64,000 bases of DNA from Mesorhizobium sp. (lineage in GTDB: Bacteria; Pseudomonadota; Alphaproteobacteria; Rhizobiales; Rhizobiaceae). The stretch is taken from contig NZ_JANINM010000444.1 in assembly GCF_024509055.1 (NCBI RefSeq), positions 56,545 through 120,544 on the forward strand, in the 5' to 3' direction. Below, in pieces: positions 17,564-25,600 of the stretch. How positions within the stretch are numbered: the stretch's first letter is position 1; each line of letters opens with the position of its first letter. A program made the translations under genes and the position numbers. The notes beneath the pieces were generated by a model. The model made no database searches. It had not been told where the DNA came from and worked only from the letters and a program-made list of their open reading frames with translations.

Positions 17564-17935
17564 ATGATCGACCACATCACCATCGAAGTCGGCGACCTCG
17601 AAAAGAGCAAGCTCTTCTACGAAAAGGCTTTCGCCCCGCTGGGCTACAGCCTCTCCTTCGGCAAGGAAGGCATCTTCTGGGCCTTCGATGTCGGCAATGG
17701 CTGCCTGTTCGAGATCCAGAGCACGGGCGAGAAGCCGCCGCTCACCCATCTGCATGTCGCCTTCCGGGTGGGCAGCCGCGCCGAGGTTGGTGCGTTCTAT
17801 CAGGCGGCGCTCGAGGCGGGCGCCACCGACAACGGTCCGCCCGGTCCGCGTCCGGATTACACCGAGAACTACTACGCCTGCTTCGTGCTCGACCCCGATG
17901 GTTACAACATCGAGGCGATGATGAACGAGGCGTAA
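17564..17935 (+). CDS. VOC (glyoxalase-like) family protein
   Basis: 123 residues, one vicinal-oxygen-chelate module pair of the small kind. It starts with MIDHITIEVGDLEKSKLFY, and HLHVAFR and a C-terminal LDPDGYNIEAMM are typical metal-binding segments (His, Glu). Members include glyoxalases and small dioxygenase-like proteins; substrate not predictable. It stands alone behind the 17508-17540 hairpin. Confidence 0.85.
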   Translation: MIDHITIEVGDLEKSKLFYEKAFAPLGYSLSFGKEGIFWAFDVGNGCLFEIQSTGEKPPLTHLHVAFRVGSRAEVGAFYQAALEAGATDNGPPGPRPDYTENYYACFVLDPDGYNIEAMMNEA

Positions 17936-17951
17936 GCGACGGCCGCCGTCC

Positions 17952-18389
17952 TCACTCGTCGATCGCCATCACCCGCACATAGCCCTCCAGCTGAAGCGCC
18001 CGGTCCCTGATGATATCGGTCGCGTCGGAAGCCTCCATGGGCACATACATCGTGCCTTGCCGCGTTCCGTAGAGCGCATCCCTGGCTTTCGCCTCGCTGT
18101 CGCGAAACGCCAGCCAGGCACGCTGTGACAGGCGAAGCTGTTCTGCAGCCTTGCTCGGCAATTTGCCCATGAGCGTCGCATAGGCGGCGTTCATGCGTCG
18201 GTCGTAATCGCTCGATGCCGTTGCCTCGCATCCCGTCTGGCCGGCGGTCGAAGCGTTGGCCGCATCATTGAGGCAGCTGTCGAGCGTCTCAGCCGTGGAA
18301 TCTTTCAGATCCGAGGCGGACAGGACCGCCGGCAGTGCCGGCCCCAACAGGAAAACCATTGCAATCCTGATGAGCCAAAGCCTCCGCAT
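17952..18389 (-). CDS. LprI-like (DUF1311) secreted protein
   Basis: 145 residues from ATG 18389, preceded by GGGAGGCGAG. A signal peptide (LIRIAMVFLLGPALPAVLSA) sends it to the periplasm. The mature part has the DUF1311/LprI pattern: paired cysteines (DSCLND, TGCEA), DRRMNAAYATLMGKL and LRLSQRAWLAFRD. LprI of Mycobacterium tuberculosis inhibits lysozyme. A GH25 muramidase is encoded 0.3 kb away, which invites but does not prove a pairing. Confidence 0.82.
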   Translation of the reverse strand: MRRLWLIRIAMVFLLGPALPAVLSASDLKDSTAETLDSCLNDAANASTAGQTGCEATASSDYDRRMNAAYATLMGKLPSKAAEQLRLSQRAWLAFRDSEAKARDALYGTRQGTMYVPMEASDATDIIRDRALQLEGYVRVMAIDE

Positions 18390-18535
18390 TCTCGCCTCCC
18401 TGGACACTGGGTGAAACCCGCGCCCGGAAACATGTTCACATTCCCGCACCGGCAACAAACGAAAATGATCCGCGCGGACGGCTCGGCGCGACGAGAAAGC
18501 GCGTTTGGTCTCAGCCCACCGAAACGCAAAATCGC

Positions 18536-18549
18536 TTGATCCAGATCAA
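18536..18549 (+). promoter_or_regulatory. FNR/FixK-type anaerobox
   Basis: TTGAT-CCAG-ATCAA is a perfect match to the FNR/FixK consensus TTGAT-N4-ATCAA. Its centre is about 61 bp before the GTG of the small membrane protein, right for an activator at about -41.5 with a leader of about 20 nt. The LprI-like gene on the other side is about 150 bp away and a less likely target. Confidence 0.7.
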
Positions 18550-18603
18550 AATGCCATCGGCCGTCCCGGTGTCTCCTCGGCCATCTTTCGAAGGAGACTG
18601 GAT

Positions 18604-18843
18604 GTGCCCACCGACACCCTGATCGTTATCGCCGTCGTGTCGACCTATTTCGCGATTTTCATGGCCGTGCTGGCCTACGCGACTTTTGCGGAATCGCGCC
18701 CTCGACCGCTCCGGCAGGCCAAGAAAAGCGGATCAATTCGCGTCGGCCATCATCTGCCCGCCACCGCCGAGCCAGGTGCGCCATTGCCGCTCGTCGCCAT
18801 GGAACACGTTGAGGTCGATGCGCCCCGTCACGCCATGCGATAG
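18604..18843 (+). CDS. Small single-pass membrane protein under a FixK-type box
   Basis: 79 residues from GTG 18604, which follows AAGGAGACTGGAT, a strong ribosome-binding site. The N-terminus PTDTLIVIAVVSTYFAIFMA begins one transmembrane helix, followed by a basic tail. No family is recognised. Position behind a perfect anaerobox suggests induction at low oxygen, as for small oxidase-associated subunits, but that is inference. The last 110 bp overlap the 3' end of the GH25 gene on the other strand, so the C-terminal part is less certain than the helix. Confidence 0.55.
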   Translation: MPTDTLIVIAVVSTYFAIFMAVLAYATFAESRPRPLRQAKKSGSIRVGHHLPATAEPGAPLPLVAMEHVEVDAPRHAMR

Positions 18844-19863
18844 GCCGGAGCCCGAATACTGCCAGAACATCCACTTGCGGCCCGGATAGACCTTGGACGG
18901 ATGCGCTGCCACGGCGCGCAGCCAGAACGGATAATCCGGGAATGCGCCGCGAAGATTGTCGCGATAGAAGTCCGGCGAGGTGTAGATGATGGGCCGCTGG
19001 CCGTAATGGCGCTCCAGCTTGTCCATGAACACCTGCATCTTCTCCAGCACAGTTTCGCGCGACGGCCGCCGCTGGCAGGAGGAATCGCCGTTCCACTCGA
19101 CGTCGATGACCGGCGGCAATGCGCCGTCGACCTTCGGCACGTTGCGGATGAACCAGTCGGCCTGCTCGCTCGCGACGCGGCACCAGTAGAAGAAGTGATA
19201 GGCGCCGCGCTTCAGCCCGGCGGCGTCGGCGCCGCGCCAGTTCTTCTTGAACATCGGGTCGAGATGGTCGCCGCCATCCGTCGCCTTGATGTAGGCGAAG
19301 TTGGCTCCTTGGGCGCGCAGCTTGTCCCAGTTGATGTCGCCCTGCCAGCGCGAGACGTCAACGCCGTGCACGGCAAGATGCCGAGGCGAGGAACGGCCGA
19401 AATTGATCGGCTTTGCATCGCGGAAGGCATTACGCGTGACTGGGCCGGCCAGCATGGCGGGTGCCGGGCGCGACAACCGCTTCGGCGGCGAGACGAGCGC
19501 GGCGGCCTGGACCGGCGGCTCGACGCTGTCCGGCAGGTTGGGCGCCGGGAACGCCGCCGTCTCCTCCTCCGCAAGGCCGAACGGGCGCGGACTTTCGTCG
19601 CCAGGACCCGCGTTCCCTTCGTCGAGCAGCGGCGCCGGCGGCTTGAAGCGCGTGGCGCCGGACATCGATGCGGTCTCGACGGTGGCTTCCGTGTCGGTCG
19701 TCCTCACGACCCGCCCGGCCTTTGCGACTGACGCGCTCGGCCGCACGACGGAGCTCGTCGTCTCGTTGGACGGCATTTGCAAGGCATCGACGCTCGACGT
19801 GGACGAGCAGCCCGCGAGGCAAAGCGATGCGAGCACGAAACTGACGACGCTGGGAATCCGCAT
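18733..19863 (-). CDS. GH25 lysozyme (muramidase) lipoprotein
   Basis: 376 residues from ATG 19863, so that a lipoprotein signal (VVSFVLASLCLAGCSS, lipobox LAGC) is at the N-terminus. A Pro/Ala-rich linker of about 150 residues precedes a glycoside hydrolase 25 domain: HGVDVSRWQGDINW, IKATDGGDHLD, the catalytic DVEW, IIYTSPDFY and FWQYSG. GH25 enzymes cut the MurNAc-GlcNAc bond of peptidoglycan. Likely an outer-membrane-anchored cell-wall hydrolase. An LprI-like protein and DUF1402, DedA and UppP genes lie around it. Confidence 0.9.
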   Translation of the reverse strand: MRIPSVVSFVLASLCLAGCSSTSSVDALQMPSNETTSSVVRPSASVAKAGRVVRTTDTEATVETASMSGATRFKPPAPLLDEGNAGPGDESPRPFGLAEEETAAFPAPNLPDSVEPPVQAAALVSPPKRLSRPAPAMLAGPVTRNAFRDAKPINFGRSSPRHLAVHGVDVSRWQGDINWDKLRAQGANFAYIKATDGGDHLDPMFKKNWRGADAAGLKRGAYHFFYWCRVASEQADWFIRNVPKVDGALPPVIDVEWNGDSSCQRRPSRETVLEKMQVFMDKLERHYGQRPIIYTSPDFYRDNLRGAFPDYPFWLRAVAAHPSKVYPGRKWMFWQYSGSGLSHGVTGRIDLNVFHGDERQWRTWLGGGGQMMADAN

Positions 19864-20154
19864 CTTTGACCTGTACGCAAAACAAAACAGACCGAAGGCA
19901 GGAACGACGCCGCCGGACAATCAGCTCTTTCCTAATGAGAAATTACCAACAAAGTTTGAATCAAAATTTACTTTTAGACCGGCGCCAAGCCACGCGATTC
20001 GGTGTGTCCGCGCCGCCTCGCCGGCATGAATTCGGCGCATGGCGGGCTCGGATCGTCCCGCCTGAGGCTTGACAGGCAGTCCCTGAGCCGGTTGAGACAA
20101 AATGAATTCCCATTCGCTCGCGTCTGAAACTCCGCGACCAAAAGGGCGGCCGCC

Positions 20155-21102
20155 GTGTCTCGTTTCTTTTTGCTCCTTGCCTGCCTGATCTGGTTGTTGC
20201 CGGCCCCGGCCGCGCATGCCGATAACCTTATCGTCGTGCCTCCCGGCAACCGTTTCGACACGCAGCCGACAATTCCGAGCGCCTCGGCGAACCGCACGCG
20301 CGCCTTCAAGACGACCTACGAGGAAAAATACGAAAAGATCATCGCGCTGCTGAAGCACGAGAAGAAGCTGATCGCGCATATCAAGCAGGTCGCCTCGGCC
20401 TATGACATCGACCCGATCCACATCATTGGCTCGCTGGTCGGCGAGCACACCTACAATGTCACCGCGGTCGGCTCGGTGCAGACCTATTACATCAAGGCGC
20501 TTTCCTACTCCGGCCTCGATTTCGCCTTCCGCTACAAGAACGTGCGGGTGCAGGATTTCGTCAAGCGTCCCGAGTTCGCGGCCTGCGAGCAGGCGAAAGG
20601 CAGCGCCGCGCTGTGGAGCTGCCGCGACGCGGTCTGGTCGCAGCATTTCAAGGGCAAGACCGTCGACGGCGTCGCCTACGAGCCCATGACCTTCCAGCAG
20701 GCCTTCTTCCAGCCCTTCTTTGCCGGCCAGACATTCGGGCTCGGCCAGATAAGCCCGCTCACGGCGCTCGAAGTCACCGACCTGGTCAACAGGGTGAGCG
20801 GCTACGACAAGCTGACGCCGGACAATCCGCAAGCCATCTACCGCGATGTGATGGATCCCGACCGCAGCATCGTCTACATCGCCGCGATCGTTCACGACTC
20901 CATCGAGGCCTACAAGGAACAGGGCTTCGACATCTCCGGCAACCCCGGCATCACGGCCACGCTCTACAATGTCGGCCAGCCCCGTCAACGCGCCGCCGAA
21001 TTGCGCAGCTCAGGCCGCAGGTATCCGGTGGAGAATTATTACGGCTGGCTCGTCAACAGCAAGCTTGATGAGCTGAGAAGCCTGCTCGACAACGGCTCCT
21101 GA
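20155..21102 (+). CDS. DUF1402 family secreted protein
   Basis: 315 residues from GTG 20155 with a signal peptide (FLLLACLIWLLPAPAAHA). It matches the DUF1402 family of rhizobia. The middle part (DPIHIIGSLVGEHTYNV, then QTFGLGQISPLTAL) has a Glu-and-GQISP pattern reminiscent of lytic transglycosylase-like folds, and the C-terminus has GNPGITATLYNVGQP. A peptidoglycan-related role is therefore possible but unproven. It starts about 290 bp from the divergent GH25 gene and is followed 8 bp later by DedA, so the two are probably co-transcribed. Confidence 0.82.
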   Translation: MSRFFLLLACLIWLLPAPAAHADNLIVVPPGNRFDTQPTIPSASANRTRAFKTTYEEKYEKIIALLKHEKKLIAHIKQVASAYDIDPIHIIGSLVGEHTYNVTAVGSVQTYYIKALSYSGLDFAFRYKNVRVQDFVKRPEFAACEQAKGSAALWSCRDAVWSQHFKGKTVDGVAYEPMTFQQAFFQPFFAGQTFGLGQISPLTALEVTDLVNRVSGYDKLTPDNPQAIYRDVMDPDRSIVYIAAIVHDSIEAYKEQGFDISGNPGITATLYNVGQPRQRAAELRSSGRRYPVENYYGWLVNSKLDELRSLLDNGS

Positions 21103-21109
21103 GGTCGGA

Positions 21110-21775
21110 GTGGAGAGCTTCGTCGACCATTGCGTGCGCCTCATCGAGACGCACCAGGCATGGGCCGGCTTGGTGGTCGGGCTTCTGGCATTCGGCGAAT
21201 CGTTGATCCTGATCGGCATCCTGCTTCCCGGCACCACGGTTCTGGTGATCGTCGGCGGCCTCGTCGGCGCCGGCCTCATCCATCCGCTGCCGGTCATCAT
21301 CGCGGCTATCATCGGCGCGGCGCTAGGCGATGTCGTCTCCTATTATCTCGGCGTCTGGCTCGGGCGTGGCGTCGTCCACAAATGGCCACTCAACCGCCAC
21401 CGGCACGAGATCGCCCGCGCGCGGCTGTTCTTCCGCCGCTACGGCTTCGCGGCGATTTTCCTCGGCCGCTTCTTCGGCCCGCTGCGCGCCACTGTGCCGC
21501 TCGTCGCCGGTATGACGGAGATGAACCGGTATCGCTTCCAGCTTGCAAACATCTTGTCGGCGATGGTCTGGGCGCCTGCTATTCTCACGCCGGGTTGGCT
21601 GGTCGCCAAGGGCGCGGGAGAACTCGTTCAGTTCAGCACCACGAATATTCTGGCTCTCGTGGCGGCGGTCATCGTCTTGGCGATCATCGCGGCCTTGGTC
21701 GGCCTCAAGCTCCTCGCCCGCGACAGAGAGCGCCGGCGCGAACGCAGGCAGAGCCGCGCTACCCGCCTTTCCTGA
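21110..21775 (+). CDS. DedA family membrane protein
   Basis: 221 residues from GTG 21110. The protein has several hydrophobic helices and the DedA/VTT signature: FGESLILIGILLPG near residue 30, GDVVSYYLG, and FLGRFFGPLRATVPLVAG near residue 115. DedA proteins of the UptA group carry undecaprenyl phosphate across the membrane for recycling. UppP, the enzyme that makes undecaprenyl phosphate, is encoded 1 kb away. The assignment of this member to that role is inference. Its 3' end overlaps the convergent gene by 17 bp. Confidence 0.88.
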   Translation: MESFVDHCVRLIETHQAWAGLVVGLLAFGESLILIGILLPGTTVLVIVGGLVGAGLIHPLPVIIAAIIGAALGDVVSYYLGVWLGRGVVHKWPLNRHRHEIARARLFFRRYGFAAIFLGRFFGPLRATVPLVAGMTEMNRYRFQLANILSAMVWAPAILTPGWLVAKGAGELVQFSTTNILALVAAVIVLAIIAALVGLKLLARDRERRRERRQSRATRLS

Positions 21776-22550
21776 ACACCCCGATCATCGGCCCGAGATT
21801 CCAGAAATCGTCGTTGCGGCCTATCGCCGGCGCATAGAGGCTGGAGATCGATCCATCGAGGAAGAGCGCGTTCGGGCAACCGAGCGCGTCGCGGAACAGG
21901 CGCGCGAATTCGTGGAAGGTCACGACATCGTTAGAGATCGCGAAGACGGCGACGCCGTCTTGGCGCACGCCGACGCCGTCGCGGATTTTCCGCGAGGCGC
22001 TGTCGGGCTGGAATTTCGGATGCAGCTTGCCGTCGATGACCAGCATCGGCCCGGACTGGGTGGCATAGTCGACGCGCGAGCCTTGCCTCAGATAGTCCTT
22101 GGTCGCGCGCACGCCTGCCCTGTTGCCGCTGAGGTAGAAGACGCCGTTGGGCTGCATCGAGAAATTGCCGGTGCCCGATCCCGTCTTCGCCGGCGCTATC
22201 TGCCGGCCCTGCTCGACATAGAGGCCGACCGGCGCGAGGTCGGGTTGGTACATGCCGGCATTCAGGCCGAAGAGCATGGTGCGCCCGGCGGCATGCTGGG
22301 CGCTGCGCAGATTGTGCAGCGAGCGATACGGGTTGCCGGTCGGATCCTTCCAGAAGAGCTCGATGGCATAGTGCTTCGGGTCGGCCTCGCAAACCAGATA
22401 GGTGGCGGTCTCGAAGCTGAAGTTGCGGCACGGCGGCAGTGCCGCCAGCCATTGGCCGGCGCCCATGCCCATGCCGACCACGGCAGGCAGGGCCGACTTC
22501 ACCAGCGTCACCAGCAGCGGCACCGATTGTAGAAGCGTCGTAAGATCCAT
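21759..22550 (-). CDS. Phosphodiester glycosidase family protein (DUF2233/NAGPA-like)
   Basis: 263 residues with an N-terminal hydrophobic segment (LLVTLVKSALPAVVGMGMG), probably a signal or anchor. The domain matches the phosphodiester-glycosidase family: FGLNAGMYQPDLAPVGLYV, GNFSMQPNGVFYL, YATQSGPMLV, RDGVGVRQDG and LFLDGSISSLYAP. The human relative removes GlcNAc from phosphodiesters, and bacterial relatives act on teichoic acid or exopolysaccharide phosphodiesters. Periplasmic action on envelope glycans is likely. Confidence 0.88.
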   Translation of the reverse strand: MDLTTLLQSVPLLVTLVKSALPAVVGMGMGAGQWLAALPPCRNFSFETATYLVCEADPKHYAIELFWKDPTGNPYRSLHNLRSAQHAAGRTMLFGLNAGMYQPDLAPVGLYVEQGRQIAPAKTGSGTGNFSMQPNGVFYLSGNRAGVRATKDYLRQGSRVDYATQSGPMLVIDGKLHPKFQPDSASRKIRDGVGVRQDGVAVFAISNDVVTFHEFARLFRDALGCPNALFLDGSISSLYAPAIGRNDDFWNLGPMIGVFRKGG

Positions 22551-22677
22551 GCGCCTATCAATACGGGAAGCCGGCGACGAGACGAACCGCCAAGGCTTCC
22601 TTTCAGGCGTTTTTTGTCCCGCGTGGGATTAATCGCGAGGGCCGAAATGCTTGGGTCCTAAGAAGGCGTTCGCCTGC

Positions 22678-23550
22678 CTAGGACAGCCATCCTAGCGCAA
22701 GGCCGAGCAACAACACGACGCCGAGCACGCCTCGGTAGATGACGAAAGGCCAGGCCGAAAAACGCTCGAGCACGCGCATCAGGCCCCATATGGCGAAGAA
22801 GGCGGAGATCGAGGCAACGACAAGCCCGACGGCCAGAACCGACCACCCATGCGCGTCTAGATGCACCTTGTGCAGCTCCCAAAGTTCCTTAAGACCGGCG
22901 AGCGCGATGGCGGGCAGGCCGAGCAGGAAGGAAAAGCGCGCTGCCTCAGGCCGCGTGAAACCGAGCCCCAGGGCGGCCGTCAGGGTCGATCCGGAGCGCG
23001 AAACGCCGGGAATGAGCGCGCCGACCTGCGCGATACCGACGAGCAGCGCGTCCAGGATCGACGCCTGGTTGAGCGTGAGCCTGTGCTTGGCGTACATCTC
23101 GGCCAGCGCCAGCAGGATCGCCATCACGATACAGGCCCAGCCGATGACGGCAAGGCTGCGCAGTGGCGAATTGCAGGCGTTGAGGACGCCCGACAGCGCC
23201 AGCCCCGCGATGATGATCGGAATGGTCGCGAGAACGATACTCATCGCGAGGCGGAAATAACGGTCGCCGAAGTCGCGACGGCTGAGTGCCGACAGCGATC
23301 CCACGGTTACATCCCTGACGTCGCTCCAGAAATAGCTGACCACCGCGGCAAGCGCGGCGAGCTGCATTGCCGCCGAGAAGGCTGAGCCGGGATCCTGCCA
23401 CCCGAGAACGGCAGGCACGATGCGCATATGCGCCGTCGACGAGATCGGCAGCAGTTCCGTGATGCCTTGCACCACTCCAAGAAATGCTACTTTGGCGTAA
23501 CCAAGGCCGACAAAGCCCGTGTCCAGTCCCTGCGTGCAGACGTCAGCCAT
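22678..23550 (-). CDS. uppP: Undecaprenyl-diphosphatase UppP (BacA)
   Basis: 290 residues from ATG 23550, preceded by AAAAGGACTGGT; longer in-frame starts lack this. UppP hydrolyses undecaprenyl diphosphate to the monophosphate lipid carrier for peptidoglycan and O-antigen. Motif 1 is GVVQGITELLPISSTAH (near residue 20) and motif 2 is IPGVSRSGSTL, with surrounding transmembrane helices. A hairpin (arms GTCCTA/TAGGAC around AGGCG/CGCCT, 22655-22684) straddles the stop but has no U-tract. Confidence 0.93.
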   Translation of the reverse strand: MADVCTQGLDTGFVGLGYAKVAFLGVVQGITELLPISSTAHMRIVPAVLGWQDPGSAFSAAMQLAALAAVVSYFWSDVRDVTVGSLSALSRRDFGDRYFRLAMSIVLATIPIIIAGLALSGVLNACNSPLRSLAVIGWACIVMAILLALAEMYAKHRLTLNQASILDALLVGIAQVGALIPGVSRSGSTLTAALGLGFTRPEAARFSFLLGLPAIALAGLKELWELHKVHLDAHGWSVLAVGLVVASISAFFAIWGLMRVLERFSAWPFVIYRGVLGVVLLLGLALGWLS

Positions 23551-23891
23551 ACCAGTCCTTTTCCGGAGTAAAATGAGCCCATCATGAGAAGCGCCGCCCT
23601 CGCCGGTCCCCGGCAGAGGCATAGCCGCGCCTCGTCGGGAATCCAACTCACGGATTTGTAAGCTACGCTAATCTTGCTTTACGACACGCGGAAGCACACC
23701 CCGGTCTTATGCAAAAAGATATTTCGGGAAAGCGCCGTGCGACGAGTGTTGATCGCCCGGCTTCGGAGGCTCAGCTCCGCGGCGGGATCATGCCGGCACA
23801 GCCGATACCGTCTGGCAGCGGCACCGATCCATCTGTGTCGGGCGTCACGGCGAACAAAGGTTCTTCGTCCGTAAATTGAGGAAACAAAATA
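23551..23891. other. 341-bp gap without a supported gene
   Basis: It presumably carries the uppP promoter (minus strand). Short open frames in it have no ribosome-binding site or recognisable domain. I see no strong repeat or terminator. Confidence 0.4.
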
Positions 23892-24104
23892 CTAGCGATG
23901 CAGCCACTGCTTTATGCAGCTTCTCGCCACCACATGAGCCGGCGGCATGAGCGGCCGATCGGCACGGGAATCGTCCGACGCCCTGTCGCGGGCTCTTTCC
24001 AGCAGCATGCGAAGCTCAGCCGGGCGCACCCGGTCCCTCGCCATCACCAGCTGGACCATCGGGTCGTTCAAAAGCTCGTCCAAGGTGTTGATGCTCTCGC
24101 TCAT
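23892..24104 (-). CDS. Small conserved-looking hypothetical protein
   Basis: 70 residues, mostly charged, starting MSESINTLDELLNDPMVQLV, with GAGGAGGCGACGG directly before the ATG. The strong ribosome-binding site and the soluble, helical composition support a real gene. No domain is recognised and there is no operon partner. Confidence 0.65.
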   Translation of the reverse strand: MSESINTLDELLNDPMVQLVMARDRVRPAELRMLLERARDRASDDSRADRPLMPPAHVVARSCIKQWLHR

Positions 24105-24246
24105 CCGTCGCCTCCTCGATACCGACCCGCAGGCGTTAGATAGGCAGCCGATAATGGCCCGCCAATGACGCTTTGCCGGCTATCTCGTGAATCGGAGATG
24201 AAATTTTCGTGCAGTCATGCGGCCAAAATGAGTCAGGCCGAATGCG

Positions 24247-24642
24247 TTAGGCAGGCGGTGCGCCCTCATATTGCGGCAGGCCGTCGTCCAGCCGCACCCA
24301 AGGCTGCCTGGAGGCAGTCCAGAAATGCATGTCGGGCTTGAACACCGAGGGGTCGTCGAGCGAGCCCGAGGTGATGCCAATAATGCCCCTGGCATCGCGG
24401 CGCGAAAAAAGCGTCGTGCCGCAAGCCGGGCAAAAGCCGCGTTTGAGATCCGGCGAGGAATGGACCGCAGCCACAGGTCCTTCGATCGTCACGTCATCGA
24501 TGCGAAACAAAAGCCGTGCATTGAAGGCCGCGCCGATCGCCTTCTGGCAAAGCCGGCAATGGCACACGCGCTCGTTGACCGGTTCCGCCTCGGCCCGATA
24601 ACGCACCGCCCCGCACAGGCATCCACCTGAATATCTCGACAT
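24247..24642 (-). CDS. GFA family (glutathione-dependent formaldehyde-activating enzyme-like) protein
   Basis: 131 residues of the GFA/CENP-V fold. Zinc-ligand cysteines are visible in GGCLCGAVRY (near residues 8-10), CHCRLCQ (near 33-38) and CPACGTTL (near 72-75). Named after the Paracoccus Gfa protein linked to S-hydroxymethylglutathione, but most members have no proven function. Monocistronic as far as can be seen. Confidence 0.88.
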   Translation of the reverse strand: MSRYSGGCLCGAVRYRAEAEPVNERVCHCRLCQKAIGAAFNARLLFRIDDVTIEGPVAAVHSSPDLKRGFCPACGTTLFSRRDARGIIGITSGSLDDPSVFKPDMHFWTASRQPWVRLDDGLPQYEGAPPA

Positions 24643-24761
24643 CGCCCGTACCCGTTTCGTGAAGACATCGGCACGGTAGCGGCCGGCATATCGAGGTCAA
24701 TCAAAAAGCGTTGATGGGATGTGATCGCTTGCGATGATGCGGGCGGGTTCGCGGCAATCGA

Positions 24762-25010
24762 TCAATGCCGCTTTGCCTGGACGAGATAGGCATCGATCAT
24801 GGTCTCGCCCAGCCACTTGGCGGCTTCCAGCCTGTGCAGCCCTTCGACCAGGACATGGCGCTTGCCGTCGTGGCGGACCTGGATCGGTGTCTTCATGCCG
24901 TTTTCGAGGATGTCCTCGGCGAGATGGCGGACTGTTTCGGGATGCAGCGTCTTGCGACGCGCCGTGGGCACGTAGATGTCGTCGACCTTGACCTTTTGCA
25001 CCCGCAGCAT
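24762..25010 (-). CDS. Single-domain ParB N-terminal-like protein
   Basis: 82 residues that consist only of a ParB/sulfiredoxin-type N-terminal domain: VDDIYVPTARRKTL, LAEDILENGMKTPIQVR, VLVEGLHRLEAAKWLGE. The GLHRLEAAKWLG segment corresponds to the ParB box (GxRR/GHRR) that binds CTP in true ParB proteins, here with GLHR. GGGAGCCGAT precedes the ATG. It lacks the helix-turn-helix and dimer domains of chromosome-partitioning ParB. It may be a stand-alone nucleotide-binding switch or a sulfiredoxin-like enzyme. Confidence 0.78.
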   Translation of the reverse strand: MLRVQKVKVDDIYVPTARRKTLHPETVRHLAEDILENGMKTPIQVRHDGKRHVLVEGLHRLEAAKWLGETMIDAYLVQAKRH

Positions 25011-25168
25011 ATCGGCTCCCGTGGCGGAAACGCCGCCCTGCCTTTGAGATAGTTCGTTTATTCATAGGGGCCAAGAGCACGGGCGATGAATGCGCGCTTC
25101 GCAAAGTTTGCCTGCGGCGGGGCATTTCGATATCTGCGTTTTGCGCGATAACCCAAGGGACACTGCCC

Positions 25169-25576
25169 GTGAGCGAATCTCTCGTCACCTATGTCGGCGT
25201 AACGCATCCATGGATGTGCGACAGGATGGGCCATGTGAATGTGCGACATTACGCGGCGATGTTCGACGACGCCAGCTTCCAGATCCTCGGCCACATCGCC
25301 GGGCAGGACGCATCGGAAGCTGGATGGGCGGATGTACGTACCGAAACCGAGTACCGGCATGAAACCAGGGCCGGCGCGCTCGTCACCATCCATTCGCATG
25401 TCGTGAAAGTCGGCCGCACCTCCGTCACTTTCGAGCAGGTCATGTCGGGATCGAGCGATGGGATCGTGCGTGCGGTGAGCCGTACGACAAGCGTTCGTTT
25501 CGACCTCGAGGCGCGCGCCGCCACTCCCCTGGACGATGCCATGCGGCAGCGTGCGCAGGCATTGCTGGCCGAATAG
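25169..25576 (+). CDS. Acyl-CoA thioesterase-like (4HBT hotdog) protein
   Basis: 135 residues from GTG 25169, the size of one hotdog domain. The segment MCDRMGHVNVRHYAAMFDDA (near residues 15-35) is the 4-hydroxybenzoyl-CoA thioesterase active-site helix with its His-Asn environment. ETEYRHETRAGALVTI and TSVTFEQVM follow in the normal order. The substrate is probably an acyl-CoA or carnitine-type thioester. It is convergent with the LysR gene. Confidence 0.85.
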   Translation: MSESLVTYVGVTHPWMCDRMGHVNVRHYAAMFDDASFQILGHIAGQDASEAGWADVRTETEYRHETRAGALVTIHSHVVKVGRTSVTFEQVMSGSSDGIVRAVSRTTSVRFDLEARAATPLDDAMRQRAQALLAE

Positions 25577-25600
25577 CCCACGTTGCCGGCCGACTGGCCT

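Noticed and set aside
22655..22684. Hairpin at the uppP stop as an intrinsic terminator
   Set aside because: It has internal mismatches and no U-tract on the minus strand.
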